Part shown: positions 26,716-35,181 of the stretch, in pieces
Layout: each line of letters opens with the position of its first letter
How positions within the stretch are numbered: position 1 is the stretch's first letter
NCBI RefSeq assembly: GCF_003952385.1
Contig: NZ_CP034444.1
Span: forward strand, 2,666,001 to 2,730,000
Direction: 5' to 3'
DNA length: 64,000 nt
From: Mesorhizobium sp. M1D.F.Ca.ET.043.01.1.1
GTDB lineage: Bacteria; Pseudomonadota; Alphaproteobacteria; Rhizobiales; Rhizobiaceae
Position numbers and translations under genes: made by a program
Notes under the pieces: generated by a model
What the model saw: only the letters and a program-made list of their open reading frames with translations
What the model was told of the DNA's origin: nothing
Databases searched by the model: none

Positions 26716-28861
26716 CGGCGAACACCAGCCGGCGGCTCTCGCGGCGGCGCTGCAGAAGACCGATCGCGGCGCGGCGCGCGCTTTCCAGGAACCGGTCCCA
26801 GCGGCCGGGATTGTGGACGACGTCGGCGCGGTAGAAGGACGGGCAGAGCACGGCCGCGTCCGCCACCTCGCCGCAATTGCCGCAGCCGACGCAGTTCTGG
26901 TCGATCGATGCCACCGGATCGTCGCGCAGCGGATCGTCGAGCGACTTCACCGACAGCGACGGACAGCCGGAGAGCCGCATGCAGGCATGGTCGCCGGTAC
27001 AAATGTCCTCATCGACGCCGAACTTCGGCTTAACCACACGCTCGCCGCCCTTGATCGCCTTGTCGACCAGCGGCTTCTCGCGGCGCTGGCGGTTGAGCAT
27101 GCATTCGGAGGAGGCGACGATGACCTTCGGCCCCTTCTCCTCGGTGGTCAGCGCCTCGCGTAGCGCGGCTTGCATCTTGCCGACGTCATAGGTGCGGTCG
27201 ATGTGACGCAGCCATTTGACGCCCATGCCTTTCACCGCCTCGGTGATCGGATGCCTGGTCGACTTGGTGCGGTTCGAGGCGCGCGACGACAGGATGTCCT
27301 GGCCGCCGGTGGCGGCCGAGTAGAAATTGTCGACGATGACGATGACGCCGTCATTCTTGTTGAACACCGCATTGCCGATCGAGGAGGTCAGGCCGTTGTG
27401 CCAGAAGCCGCCGTCGCCGACGAAAGAGATCGAGCGGCGTTTGGCTTCCGGAGAGTTGAAGGCCGAGGCAGATGCTGGCCCAAGGCCATAGCCCATGGTG
27501 GTGGCGCCGAGTTCGAAGGGCGGCATGATCGAGAACAGGTGGCAACCGATGTCGGAGGCGATGTGGTGCTTGCCGAGTTCCTGCTCGACCAGTTTGGTGG
27601 CGGCGAAGATCGGCCGCTCGGGGCAGCCGACACAGAAGCCCGGCGGCCGGCCCGGAACGACATTGATGAGATCGGCCGTATCGACCCCCTCGCCCAGCTT
27701 GTTCGGCGCGCGCACCTCGCCCGGCAGCAGATGCGGAGCATGCGCCCTGAGGAAGGAGCCGATGCCGTCGAGCATCACCTGTCCGGTGTATTCGCCAGCC
27801 ATCGGCAGATGCTCCTTGCCGACCAGCTTCGTGCCGCGACCGGCCTTGTGCAGCACGGCGGCAAAGGCCTGCTCGATATAGTTGGGCTGGCCTTCCTCGA
27901 CGACCAGCACCGCCTGCTTGCCTTCGCAGAAGGACAGGAACTCGTCGTCGATCAGCGGGTAGACGGCGTTGAGCACATAGAGCGGCACATCGGTGTCGCC
28001 ATAGTTGTCGGCGATGCCGAGCCGCTGCAGCGCGCGGATGACGGAATTATACATGCCGCCCTGCATGACGATGCCGACTGGGCCGTGATCGGAGCCGAAG
28101 ATCTCGTTGATCTTGCGGCCGCGGATGTAGTCGACCGCCGCCGGCCAGCGCTTGGCGACCTTCTCCTTCTCATGCAGGAAGGAAGCCGGCGGCAGCACAA
28201 TGCGGCCGGTGTCGCGGCGAGGCGCCGACAGCGCATCGGCGACCGTCATCGGCGGGCGCTTGTTGTCCTTGGCGATGAAGTGGCCATGGACGTGGCAGCA
28301 GCGGATGCGCACCTGCAGCATGACCGGCGTGTTCGATGCCTCCGACAGCTCGAAGCCGTCCTCGACCGCCTTGACGATCGAGGGCAGGTTCGGGCGCGGG
28401 TCGAGCAGCCAGACCTGGCTCTTCATGGCGAAGGCGTGGCTGCGCTCCTGCATGATGGAGGAGCCCTCGCCGTAATCCTCGCCGACGATGATCAGCGCGC
28501 CGCCGGTGACGCCGCCGGAGGCCAGATTGGCGAGCGCATCGGAAGCGACATTGGTGCCGACCGTCGACTTGAAGGTGGCCGCGCCCCGGATCGGGTAATG
28601 CACGGAAGCCGCGAGCATGGCGGTGGCGGTGGCCTCCGAGGCACTCGCTTCGAAATGCACGCCGAGCTCGCCCAGGATGTCCTGCGCGTCGGCGAGCACG
28701 TCCATCAGATGGCTGATCGGCGCGCCCTGATAGCCGCCGACATAGCCGACGCCGCACTGCAGCAGCGCCTTGGTGATGGCGAGGATGCCTTCGCCGGCAA
28801 ATTCCTGGCCGGCCCCTAACCTCAGCTTTTCGACTTCCTTGGCAAAAGACCGTTCGGCCAT
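26708..28861 (-). CDS. iorA: IorA-type alpha subunit of 2-oxoacid:ferredoxin oxidoreductase
   Basis: A 717-residue alpha subunit. The N-terminal pyrimidine-binding region contains GVGYVGGYQGAPISHLMD; a thiamine-pyrophosphate domain follows with SFVGDGGFWHNG and DNFYSAATGGQD; the C-terminus carries a 2x[4Fe-4S] ferredoxin domain with cysteines in CTGDHACMRLSGCP and CVGCGNCG...CPSF. CVGCPERPIF marks an additional Cys pair. I start at the ATG at 28861, 6 bases after AAGGAGG, not at the upstream ATG. It accepts an aryl-2-oxoacid and CoA. It overlaps iorB and lies 59 bases after the marR-type gene, in a five-gene operon with the isatin-hydrolase-like gene. Confidence 0.92.
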   Translation of the reverse strand: MAERSFAKEVEKLRLGAGQEFAGEGILAITKALLQCGVGYVGGYQGAPISHLMDVLADAQDILGELGVHFEASASEATATAMLAASVHYPIRGAATFKSTVGTNVASDALANLASGGVTGGALIIVGEDYGEGSSIMQERSHAFAMKSQVWLLDPRPNLPSIVKAVEDGFELSEASNTPVMLQVRIRCCHVHGHFIAKDNKRPPMTVADALSAPRRDTGRIVLPPASFLHEKEKVAKRWPAAVDYIRGRKINEIFGSDHGPVGIVMQGGMYNSVIRALQRLGIADNYGDTDVPLYVLNAVYPLIDDEFLSFCEGKQAVLVVEEGQPNYIEQAFAAVLHKAGRGTKLVGKEHLPMAGEYTGQVMLDGIGSFLRAHAPHLLPGEVRAPNKLGEGVDTADLINVVPGRPPGFCVGCPERPIFAATKLVEQELGKHHIASDIGCHLFSIMPPFELGATTMGYGLGPASASAFNSPEAKRRSISFVGDGGFWHNGLTSSIGNAVFNKNDGVIVIVDNFYSAATGGQDILSSRASNRTKSTRHPITEAVKGMGVKWLRHIDRTYDVGKMQAALREALTTEEKGPKVIVASSECMLNRQRREKPLVDKAIKGGERVVKPKFGVDEDICTGDHACMRLSGCPSLSVKSLDDPLRDDPVASIDQNCVGCGNCGEVADAAVLCPSFYRADVVHNPGRWDRFLESARRAAIGLLQRRRESRRLVFADA

Positions 28862-28920
28862 CTCTGCCTCCTTCCGTTGCCGCCTGTCCGTTGCCGGAGG
28901 GGGCGGCGCGTATGTCAGAC

Positions 28921-29403
28921 TCAAATGTCGTGCTTGCGGATGTTCTTCAGCATCTTCTGCAGGATGGCGATCAGCGCGGCATATTCGGCATCGTCGACAC
29001 CGTCGAACATCGCCTCGAAGGCATCGTGCATGGCGGGCCAGGCGCGGGTGAAGAGCGCCCGCCCGTCATCGGTCAGGAACACGTGGCGGATGCGGCTGTC
29101 GGTGACGCCCTGCTCGCGCCGCACCAGGCCCTGGCCTTCCAGCGTGTCGAGCGTGCGGCTCAAGGTCGACTGCTCGATCACCGTGTAGACCGATAGGTCG
29201 TTGACGGTGACGCCGTCGGTGATCGACAGCACGGCCAGTGTGCGCACCTGCGGGATGGTCAGGCCCTGCTTGCGGAAGTCGTCGCGCAAGGTGGCGTTGT
29301 AGCGGCCCATGATGCGGTTCATCAGATAGGGCGCGAACTGCTGCAGGCCGATCTCGCCGAGGGTCGAGATGCGCTGGCGCTTTTCCGGAAGCTTGCTGTC
29401 CAT
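28921..29403 (-). CDS. MarR-family regulator (catabolic operon 1)
   Basis: A 160-residue winged-helix regulator with NRIMGRYNATLRDDFRKQGL, VNDLSVYTVIEQSTLSRTLD (recognition region) and GLVRREQGVTDSRIRHVFLT (wing). MarR proteins in aromatic clusters commonly bind the substrate or its CoA ester and then release DNA. The ATG overlaps the stop of the upstream FAD oxidoreductase (TGATG), and GAGG is the ribosome site. A second MarR gene at 42619 serves the opposite operon. A possible shared operator is found at 31870 and 39464. Confidence 0.9.
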   Translation of the reverse strand: MDSKLPEKRQRISTLGEIGLQQFAPYLMNRIMGRYNATLRDDFRKQGLTIPQVRTLAVLSITDGVTVNDLSVYTVIEQSTLSRTLDTLEGQGLVRREQGVTDSRIRHVFLTDDGRALFTRAWPAMHDAFEAMFDGVDDAEYAALIAILQKMLKNIRKHDI

Positions 29404-30974
29404 CAGAGCCTCCCCGCCAGGAGGAAGCCGGAGCCGCCGCCAAGGCCGGCGCCCGGATGCGTCGAAGCGCCGATGTGGTAGAGGCCCTGGATGCCGGTCT
29501 CGTGGTTGCGGCTTGCCTTGAACGGCCGCCACAGGAAGGCCTGGTCGATGGTCGACGAGCCGCCATAGGGATCGCCGCCGACAAGGTTGACGTTCATCGC
29601 TTCGAGATCGGCCGGCGAATAGGCGCGGCGCGCGATGACCGTCTTGCGGAAACCGTCGATGTGATGGGCGAGGATCGCCTCGACCCGGTCGGCAAAGGCT
29701 TCGCGCAAAGCGTCGCTCCATCGTCCGTCAGCCGGTGTTTCCAACTGGCCCGCCGCATCGCCTTTGACAACGCGCGGCGCCTCGGGCAGTTGCAGCCAGA
29801 GGATCGCCTTGCCCTCCGGACAGCGCGACGGGTCGAGCGCGTGCGGCTGGCCGACGCAGATGGTCGGCACTTGCGGCAGCAGGCCGCGCACCGCCTCGTT
29901 GCAGGCTTTCGAGACGCCGTCGAGCCCCGGCGTCAGATGCAGCAGCGCCACCTTGCCGAGGCCCTCGCCGCGCCAGGCCGGCGACTTGTTCAGCGCATAG
30001 TGGATCTGGAAGTTGCCCTTTCCGTAGCGATAGTCTTTCGTCGCTTTCGCGGCGGCCTCCGGCGCATCCTTGCCGAGCAGGCGGCCGTAAAGCTGCGTCG
30101 GCGTGACCGAGCAGACGACGCTCTTGGCGGCGCTTAGCGTCTCGCCGGAGGCGAGCTGCACGCCGGTGGCTCGGCCGCCGATCTGGACGATCGAGGTGAC
30201 ATCGGCATTGACGCGGATTTCGCCGCGGCGCTCCTTGATCAGCGCCTCGAAGGCAGCGAGCAGGTTCTTGGCGCCGCCCTTGACGATCGGCGCGCCGGCC
30301 GCCTCCAGCGCAAAGGCGATGACTTTGGCGATCTGACCGGAGAAGGCGTCTTCCGGTCCGAGCCCGGCATGCAGCACCCAGGGCGCCCAGAGCGCGCGCA
30401 CGGTATCGGATGTATAGCCGGCTTCCAGCCAGCCGCGCGCGGGAACCAGCGTCTCGCCCATGAAGGCGGCAAGGTTGCGCGGGCCGCGGCGCCAGGCTTC
30501 GCCGGCCATGAGCCTCGTCGTCGGATAGGACCAGAGCGCGCCGCCGAGCAGTCCGAACAGCAGCCCGGCATTGCGCTCGACGTCGCCGACATCGCCGCCA
30601 TGGCGGTCGCCGTCGCCGGAGGCAATCGCGTTCAGCGCCGCTATGTTGGCGGCGCGGTCGGTGGTGAGCACCGCATGGCTGCCGTCGGGCCGCAGCACGC
30701 CGGTGGGGGTGGCGGTGTGGCAGAATTCCAGCCCGTGCCGCGCAAGGTCCTTGCCGAGCGCGGCATAGGCCGGCGAGGTGATGAACAGCACGAAGGTCGT
30801 CGCCATCACATCATGGACGAAGCCGGGCGCAGTGATCTCCTCGCTGCGCATGCAGCCGCCGATGCGGTCGTTTCGCTCGAGCACGAGCACCCTGGCGCCC
30901 TTCGCGCCAAGCATCGCCGCGCAGACCAGGGCGTTGATGCCGCTGCCGACGATGATGTGATCGACATCGCTCAT
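29403..30974 (-). CDS. FAD-dependent oxidoreductase (CrtI/phytoene-desaturase-like), copy 1
   Basis: A 523-residue flavoprotein. HIIVGSGINALVCAAML is the Rossmann FAD motif and VLERNDRIGGCMRSEE follows, the CrtI-type signature. The C-terminal FAD motif is GLYHIGASTHPGAGLGGGSG. It is soluble and paralogous to the protein encoded at 31900 on the opposite strand. The family desaturates or oxidises hydrophobic substrates; here it may oxidise an indole or oxindole derivative, as required upstream of isatin (inference). It lies 16 bases after the cyclase-family gene. Confidence 0.88.
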   Translation of the reverse strand: MSDVDHIIVGSGINALVCAAMLGAKGARVLVLERNDRIGGCMRSEEITAPGFVHDVMATTFVLFITSPAYAALGKDLARHGLEFCHTATPTGVLRPDGSHAVLTTDRAANIAALNAIASGDGDRHGGDVGDVERNAGLLFGLLGGALWSYPTTRLMAGEAWRRGPRNLAAFMGETLVPARGWLEAGYTSDTVRALWAPWVLHAGLGPEDAFSGQIAKVIAFALEAAGAPIVKGGAKNLLAAFEALIKERRGEIRVNADVTSIVQIGGRATGVQLASGETLSAAKSVVCSVTPTQLYGRLLGKDAPEAAAKATKDYRYGKGNFQIHYALNKSPAWRGEGLGKVALLHLTPGLDGVSKACNEAVRGLLPQVPTICVGQPHALDPSRCPEGKAILWLQLPEAPRVVKGDAAGQLETPADGRWSDALREAFADRVEAILAHHIDGFRKTVIARRAYSPADLEAMNVNLVGGDPYGGSSTIDQAFLWRPFKASRNHETGIQGLYHIGASTHPGAGLGGGSGFLLAGRL

Positions 30975-30990
30975 CGCCGTGGCCCGAACC

Positions 30991-31782
30991 TTAACCCCGC
31001 GGCACCAGCGCCAGCGCGCGGATCGGGCTGCCGGTGCCGTGCTCGATCTTGAGCGGCGCGGCGATCAGGATCGCGCCCTTCGGCGGCAGCTGGTCGAGAT
31101 TGCAGAGGCTGGCGAGGCCGTAACGATTGGCCTTGTGCATCAGCGTGTGCGCCGGGAATGGCGGCTCCATGCCGCCGGCCTTGCCGGCATCGGTGCCGAT
31201 CGTCTCGGAGCCCCAGCCCTTGATGTCCTTGCTGATCAGGAACTGGATAACTTCGGCCGTCGGTCCGGGCGTGTGCGGGCCGGTCTCGTTGGCGTTGAGG
31301 AATTCGGCCTCCGAGCCGTTGCGCTTGTACCAGTCGGTGCGCATCACAACCCATTCGCCGGGATTGATGGCGCCATGCTCGGCTTCCCAGGCCTTGATGT
31401 GGTCGACGGTGAGCAGGAAATCGTGGTCGGCTGCGGCTTCCTTCGAGCAGTCGATGACATTGACCGGGCCGACGAAATTCTGCGCCGGAATGGTGTCGGT
31501 GGCGCCGTCCGGATAGTCCTTGCCGGTGATCCAGTGCTGCGGCGCGTCGAAATGCGTGCCCGAATGCTCGCCGAGCTTCAGCCAGTTCCAGGCCCACCAC
31601 GGGCCGTTCTTGTCATATTTGGAGATGGCGTGGATCTCGACCTTCGGCGTGTCGACGGCGAGCTCCGGCGGCAGCTTGATCAGCGGCGTGTCGGGCCCGA
31701 GCGGCGCCGACAGATCGACCACCTTGATGGCGCCCGAAAGCAGCTGGGCGGCGACTTCGCCGAGGAGTTTTTGCGTGTCCAT
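30991..31782 (-). CDS. Cyclase-family amidohydrolase resembling isatin hydrolase
   Basis: A 263-residue member of the cyclase (kynurenine formamidase-like) superfamily with metal-binding HSGTHFDAPQH at residues 73-83. The sequence closely resembles, from memory, the structurally characterised isatin hydrolase of Labrenzia, in particular the WAWNW segment before the motif, MRTDWYKR, FPAHTLMH and the end GTGSPIRALALVP; a proper alignment is needed. Isatin hydrolase opens the lactam of isatin to isatinate. It is the first gene of the operon and therefore divergent from the second FAD oxidoreductase. The alternative is another cyclic-amide hydrolase or a KynB-like formamidase. Confidence 0.82.
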   Translation of the reverse strand: MDTQKLLGEVAAQLLSGAIKVVDLSAPLGPDTPLIKLPPELAVDTPKVEIHAISKYDKNGPWWAWNWLKLGEHSGTHFDAPQHWITGKDYPDGATDTIPAQNFVGPVNVIDCSKEAAADHDFLLTVDHIKAWEAEHGAINPGEWVVMRTDWYKRNGSEAEFLNANETGPHTPGPTAEVIQFLISKDIKGWGSETIGTDAGKAGGMEPPFPAHTLMHKANRYGLASLCNLDQLPPKGAILIAAPLKIEHGTGSPIRALALVPRG

Positions 31783-31869
31783 GGTTCTGTTCCCTCTTGT
31801 TCGTGACCTTCAAGGCTCGTTGCGGCCCTTAATATCCTACTAGACGAAAACATATGCATCTGCAATTAT

Positions 31870-31883
31870 CTTTAAGCATAAAG
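31870..31883. promoter_or_regulatory. Candidate MarR operator, site 1
   Basis: CTTTAAGCATAAAG is an imperfect palindrome in the divergent promoter region between the isatin-hydrolase-like operon and the second FAD oxidoreductase operon. It matches 11 of 14 bases with 39464-39477, and both are preceded by CAATTAT. It sits just upstream of the ribosome site at 31889. Proposed from comparison of only two sites. Confidence 0.5.
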
Positions 31884-31899
31884 CATTTTGGGGAGGGGG

Positions 31900-33474
31900 G
31901 TGAGCGAGTTCGACGCCATCTTTGTCGGGGCGGGCCACAACAGTCTGGCCTGCGCGGCGCATCTGTCGCTCAAAGGCTGGAAAACCGCGGTTTTCGAGCG
32001 CAGCCAGGCGATCGGCGGCGCCGTCCGGACGGCGGAATATACGTTGCCCGGCTTCCGTCACGATTTCGGCGCGATGAATCTGAGCCTGTTCGCCGGCTCG
32101 GCCTTCCACCGGAAATATGCAAATGAATTGAAAGACCAGGGGCTGGAATTCGCGCCCGTCACCGACTGTTTCGCCAGCGCCTTCCCGGACGGGAAGTGGT
32201 TCGGCGTCAGCAACGATCTCGAAAAGACCGTCGCGCGGCTCGCTGCCTTCTCCGCCGCCGATGCCGCCGCCTGGCGCCGGCTGGTCGGCGCCTTTCCCGG
32301 AGAGGCCGAGCATCTTTTCCGCCTGCTCGGATCGCCGATGAGCGCGCGGGCGCTGGCCGGCACGGCCTGGAATCTCTGGCGCAGGAAGGGCCTGGCCGGC
32401 GCGCTCGACACCGGCCGGCTGCTTCTCTCCTCGCCGCGGGCGTGGCTGGAGGACAATTTCGAGACGCCGCATGTCAGGACAACGCTCGCGGCCTGGGGCA
32501 TGCATCTCGACTTCGCGCCCGACATCGCCGGCGGCGCCGTGTTTCCTTATCTGGAATCGATGGCCAACCAGAGCTTCGGCATGGTGCTTGGCAAGGGCGG
32601 CGCCGACACCATCATCCGCGCGCTGGCCGGCATGGTCAAAACGGCGGGCGGCAAGATCTTCACCGACGCGGAGGTGGCGGAGATCACGGTCGCCGGCGGC
32701 CGGGCGACCGGCGTGCGGCTGGCGTCCGGCGATTTCCATGTCGCCAGCAAGGCCGTCATTGCCGGCGTCGCGCCAGGAGCGCTTGCGGGCAAGCTGCTGC
32801 CCAATGGCTCCGGCGACGCCGGATTCGACGCGGCGGTGAAAAAGTTCCGCCATGCGCCGGGCACGATGATGATCCATCTGGCGCTGGACGATCTGCCGGA
32901 CTGGAACGCCGGCGCCGAGCTTCGCCGGTTCGCCTATGTGCATCTGGCGCCGTCCCTCGACGCCATGTCGCGCACCTATCAGCAGGCGATGGCCGGCATC
33001 TTGCCGGATCAGCCGGTGCTCGTGGTGGGACAGCCGACGGCTGTCGACCCCTCGCGTGCGCCCGACGGCAAGCATGTGCTGTGGGTGCAGGTGCGCATGT
33101 TACCGGCAGAAATCCTTGGCGATGCCGCCGGTAAGACCACGCCTGCTCATTGGGACGCGGTCAAGGACGCCTATGGCGAACGCGTGCTCGACATCATCGA
33201 GACCTACGCGCCCGGCCTGCGCAAGAAGATCCTCGGCCGCGCGATCTTCTCGCCGCTCGACCTCGAGCGCGAGAACCCGAATCTCGTCGGCGGCGACCAG
33301 ATCTGCGGCAGCCACCATCTGGCGCAGAATTTTCTCTTCCGTCCGGCGCGCGGCTTCGCGCGCTGGAACACGCCGGTCTCAAACCTCTACCTCACCGGCG
33401 CCGCGACATGGCCCGGCGCCGGCACCGGTGCCGGGTCCGGCTTCATGCTCGCGCAACAACTGGGAGGAATTTGA
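31900..33474 (+). CDS. FAD-dependent oxidoreductase (CrtI/phytoene-desaturase-like), copy 2
   Basis: A 524-residue flavoprotein with the FAD motif VGAGHNSLACAAHLS, then VFERSQAIGGAVRTAEY, and the C-terminal TGAATWPGAGTGAGSG. It is a paralogue of the protein at 29403 with the same domain order. The GTG at 31900 follows a purine-rich GGGGAGGGG site; an upstream TTG in frame is unlikely. It heads the plus-strand transporter operon. Having one copy in each divergent operon suggests two related oxidation steps or a heteromer (inference). Confidence 0.87.
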   Translation: MSEFDAIFVGAGHNSLACAAHLSLKGWKTAVFERSQAIGGAVRTAEYTLPGFRHDFGAMNLSLFAGSAFHRKYANELKDQGLEFAPVTDCFASAFPDGKWFGVSNDLEKTVARLAAFSAADAAAWRRLVGAFPGEAEHLFRLLGSPMSARALAGTAWNLWRRKGLAGALDTGRLLLSSPRAWLEDNFETPHVRTTLAAWGMHLDFAPDIAGGAVFPYLESMANQSFGMVLGKGGADTIIRALAGMVKTAGGKIFTDAEVAEITVAGGRATGVRLASGDFHVASKAVIAGVAPGALAGKLLPNGSGDAGFDAAVKKFRHAPGTMMIHLALDDLPDWNAGAELRRFAYVHLAPSLDAMSRTYQQAMAGILPDQPVLVVGQPTAVDPSRAPDGKHVLWVQVRMLPAEILGDAAGKTTPAHWDAVKDAYGERVLDIIETYAPGLRKKILGRAIFSPLDLERENPNLVGGDQICGSHHLAQNFLFRPARGFARWNTPVSNLYLTGAATWPGAGTGAGSGFMLAQQLGGI

Positions 33475-33585
33475 GCCTAGGAACTCCAGGATGGACAAGG
33501 CGCGGTTGCTCACCAGACCTGCCGAATGAAAAACGCCGCGCGCACAATGACAGTCAAAAATGGACAACCAACAAGGGGAACGACC

Positions 33586-35112
33586 ATGACTATCAACAGA
33601 CGCGATTTGCTCGGATATGGCGCGGCGGCGATCGGCGCGGCGACGCTCGGCCTGCCGAGGGCAGCGAAGGCGGCGGACGAGCTGACGATCGCCTACAACG
33701 TCAACCTGCCCTCCTGGGACCCGACGACCGGCCCTTCGGCAGTGAACCCGACCATCCAGGGGCTCTACCAGTCGGTGTTCGACCAGTTCATCCCGCAGAA
33801 GCCGGATCTCTCCTTCATGCCCGGCCTGCTCACCGAATGGGGCTGGAACGACGACCGCACCAAGGTGACGATGACGGTGCGTGACGGCGTGAAGTGGCAT
33901 GACGGCTCGCCCTTCACCGCCGAGGATGTGGTGTGGTCGCTGCAGCGGGCCGGCGACGAGAAGACCGGCAACCCGATCCAGTTCGTGTGGAAGAACGTCA
34001 ACAATTTCAAGATCGACGGCAACAAGATCACCGGCGACGTGGTGCAGTTCGACCCGGTCTATTTCAAGTGGATGTCGTTCCTGACCGGCTACATCATGCC
34101 GAAGGCCTATTACGAGAAGGTGGGCGCCGAAGGCTTCGAGAAGGCGCCGATCGGCACCGGGCCCTATATGGTCGACAAGTTCGAGCGCAACGCCTTCCTG
34201 CGGCTCAAGGCCAATCCGCATTACTGGGGTACCAAGCCGGCCTTCGAGAATGTGACGATCAAGTTCGTCACCGACGCGGCGAGCCGCGTCGCCGAGGTCG
34301 AGTCCGGCTCCTCGCAGGTGACGCTCGAAATTCCTTATGAGGAATATGACCGGCTGATCGCCAAGGACGGGCTCGCCGGCTCGATCAAGAACGTCTCCGA
34401 CATCGGCATGATCTTCTTCAACGACATCGAGGCGATGCTGGACAAGAACGTCCGCCAGGCGGCGGTGATGGCGGTGGACAAGGAGCTCTTGGTCAAGCGG
34501 CTGCTGCGCGGCTACGGCCAGCCGATCGCGACGCTGGAGACGCCGGAATACACGGCCTTCGATCCATCGATCAAGGTCGAGCACAATCCTGAGAAGGCCA
34601 AGGAACTGCTCGCGGCGTCCGGCTATTCGCCCAAGAAGCCGGTCAAGTTCACCATCCAGACGACCAAGGGCTTCAAGCCCAAGGACTATGAGATGATCCA
34701 GGCGATCGTCGGCATGTGGCGCAAGGTCGGCATCGAGGCCAATATTGAGGTCTACGAGATCGCCAAGCATTACGAACTGCGCGCCGCCGACAAGCTGGCG
34801 CCGGCCGCCTTCTACAACTGGGGCAATGCGATCGGCGACCCGACCACCTCGACCGGCTTTGCCATGTACGGCCCGAGCCCGCATTCGGTGTGGGACAGCA
34901 AGGACCTCGTCGACATGATCAATCCACTGTGGGGCGAGAAGGACGAGGCCAAGCGCATCGCGGGCTGGAAGGCCGTCGACAAATACATCGCCGAGCAGGC
35001 CTATGTGCTGCCGCTGATCCAGTATGCGCAGCCGATCGTGCATTCGAAGAAGGTCAATGTCGTGCAGCATGTGTCCGGCGCACTGCTGCCGGCGCTGATG
35101 ACCCCGGCCTGA
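33586..35112 (+). CDS. Family-5 ABC substrate-binding protein, Tat-exported
   Basis: A 508-residue periplasmic receptor of the peptide/nickel/opine class. The twin-arginine signal INRRDLLGYGAAAIGAATLG ends RAAKAA. VRDGVKWHDGSPFTAEDVVW and the IGTGPYMVDKFE segment are family landmarks. The ATG at 33586 follows AAGGGGA. It is followed by a strong hairpin and then two permease and two ATPase genes, forming a complete importer. Given the catabolic neighbours, the ligand may be an indole or other aromatic compound or conjugate rather than a peptide (inference). Confidence 0.9.
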   Translation: MTINRRDLLGYGAAAIGAATLGLPRAAKAADELTIAYNVNLPSWDPTTGPSAVNPTIQGLYQSVFDQFIPQKPDLSFMPGLLTEWGWNDDRTKVTMTVRDGVKWHDGSPFTAEDVVWSLQRAGDEKTGNPIQFVWKNVNNFKIDGNKITGDVVQFDPVYFKWMSFLTGYIMPKAYYEKVGAEGFEKAPIGTGPYMVDKFERNAFLRLKANPHYWGTKPAFENVTIKFVTDAASRVAEVESGSSQVTLEIPYEEYDRLIAKDGLAGSIKNVSDIGMIFFNDIEAMLDKNVRQAAVMAVDKELLVKRLLRGYGQPIATLETPEYTAFDPSIKVEHNPEKAKELLAASGYSPKKPVKFTIQTTKGFKPKDYEMIQAIVGMWRKVGIEANIEVYEIAKHYELRAADKLAPAAFYNWGNAIGDPTTSTGFAMYGPSPHSVWDSKDLVDMINPLWGEKDEAKRIAGWKAVDKYIAEQAYVLPLIQYAQPIVHSKKVNVVQHVSGALLPALMTPA

Positions 35113-35132
35113 CCGTCGGCCTCTATTGCCGC

Positions 35133-35157
35133 GCGCGCCGCCCGCAAGACGGCGCGC
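35133..35157 (+). terminator. Attenuator hairpin between binding-protein and permease genes
   Basis: GCGCGCCG (35133-35140) pairs perfectly with CGGCGCGC (35150-35157) around a 9-base loop, followed by ATTTTC. It lies 20 bases after the binding-protein stop and 24 before the permease start. Such hairpins let the receptor be made in excess over the membrane parts. Confidence 0.65.
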
Positions 35158-35181
35158 ATTTTCATCCGGGCATGTTGGCAG

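Noticed and set aside
27170..28819. A long plus-strand open frame over iorA
   Set aside because: Composition typical of the complement of a GC-rich gene; iorA has complete motifs.
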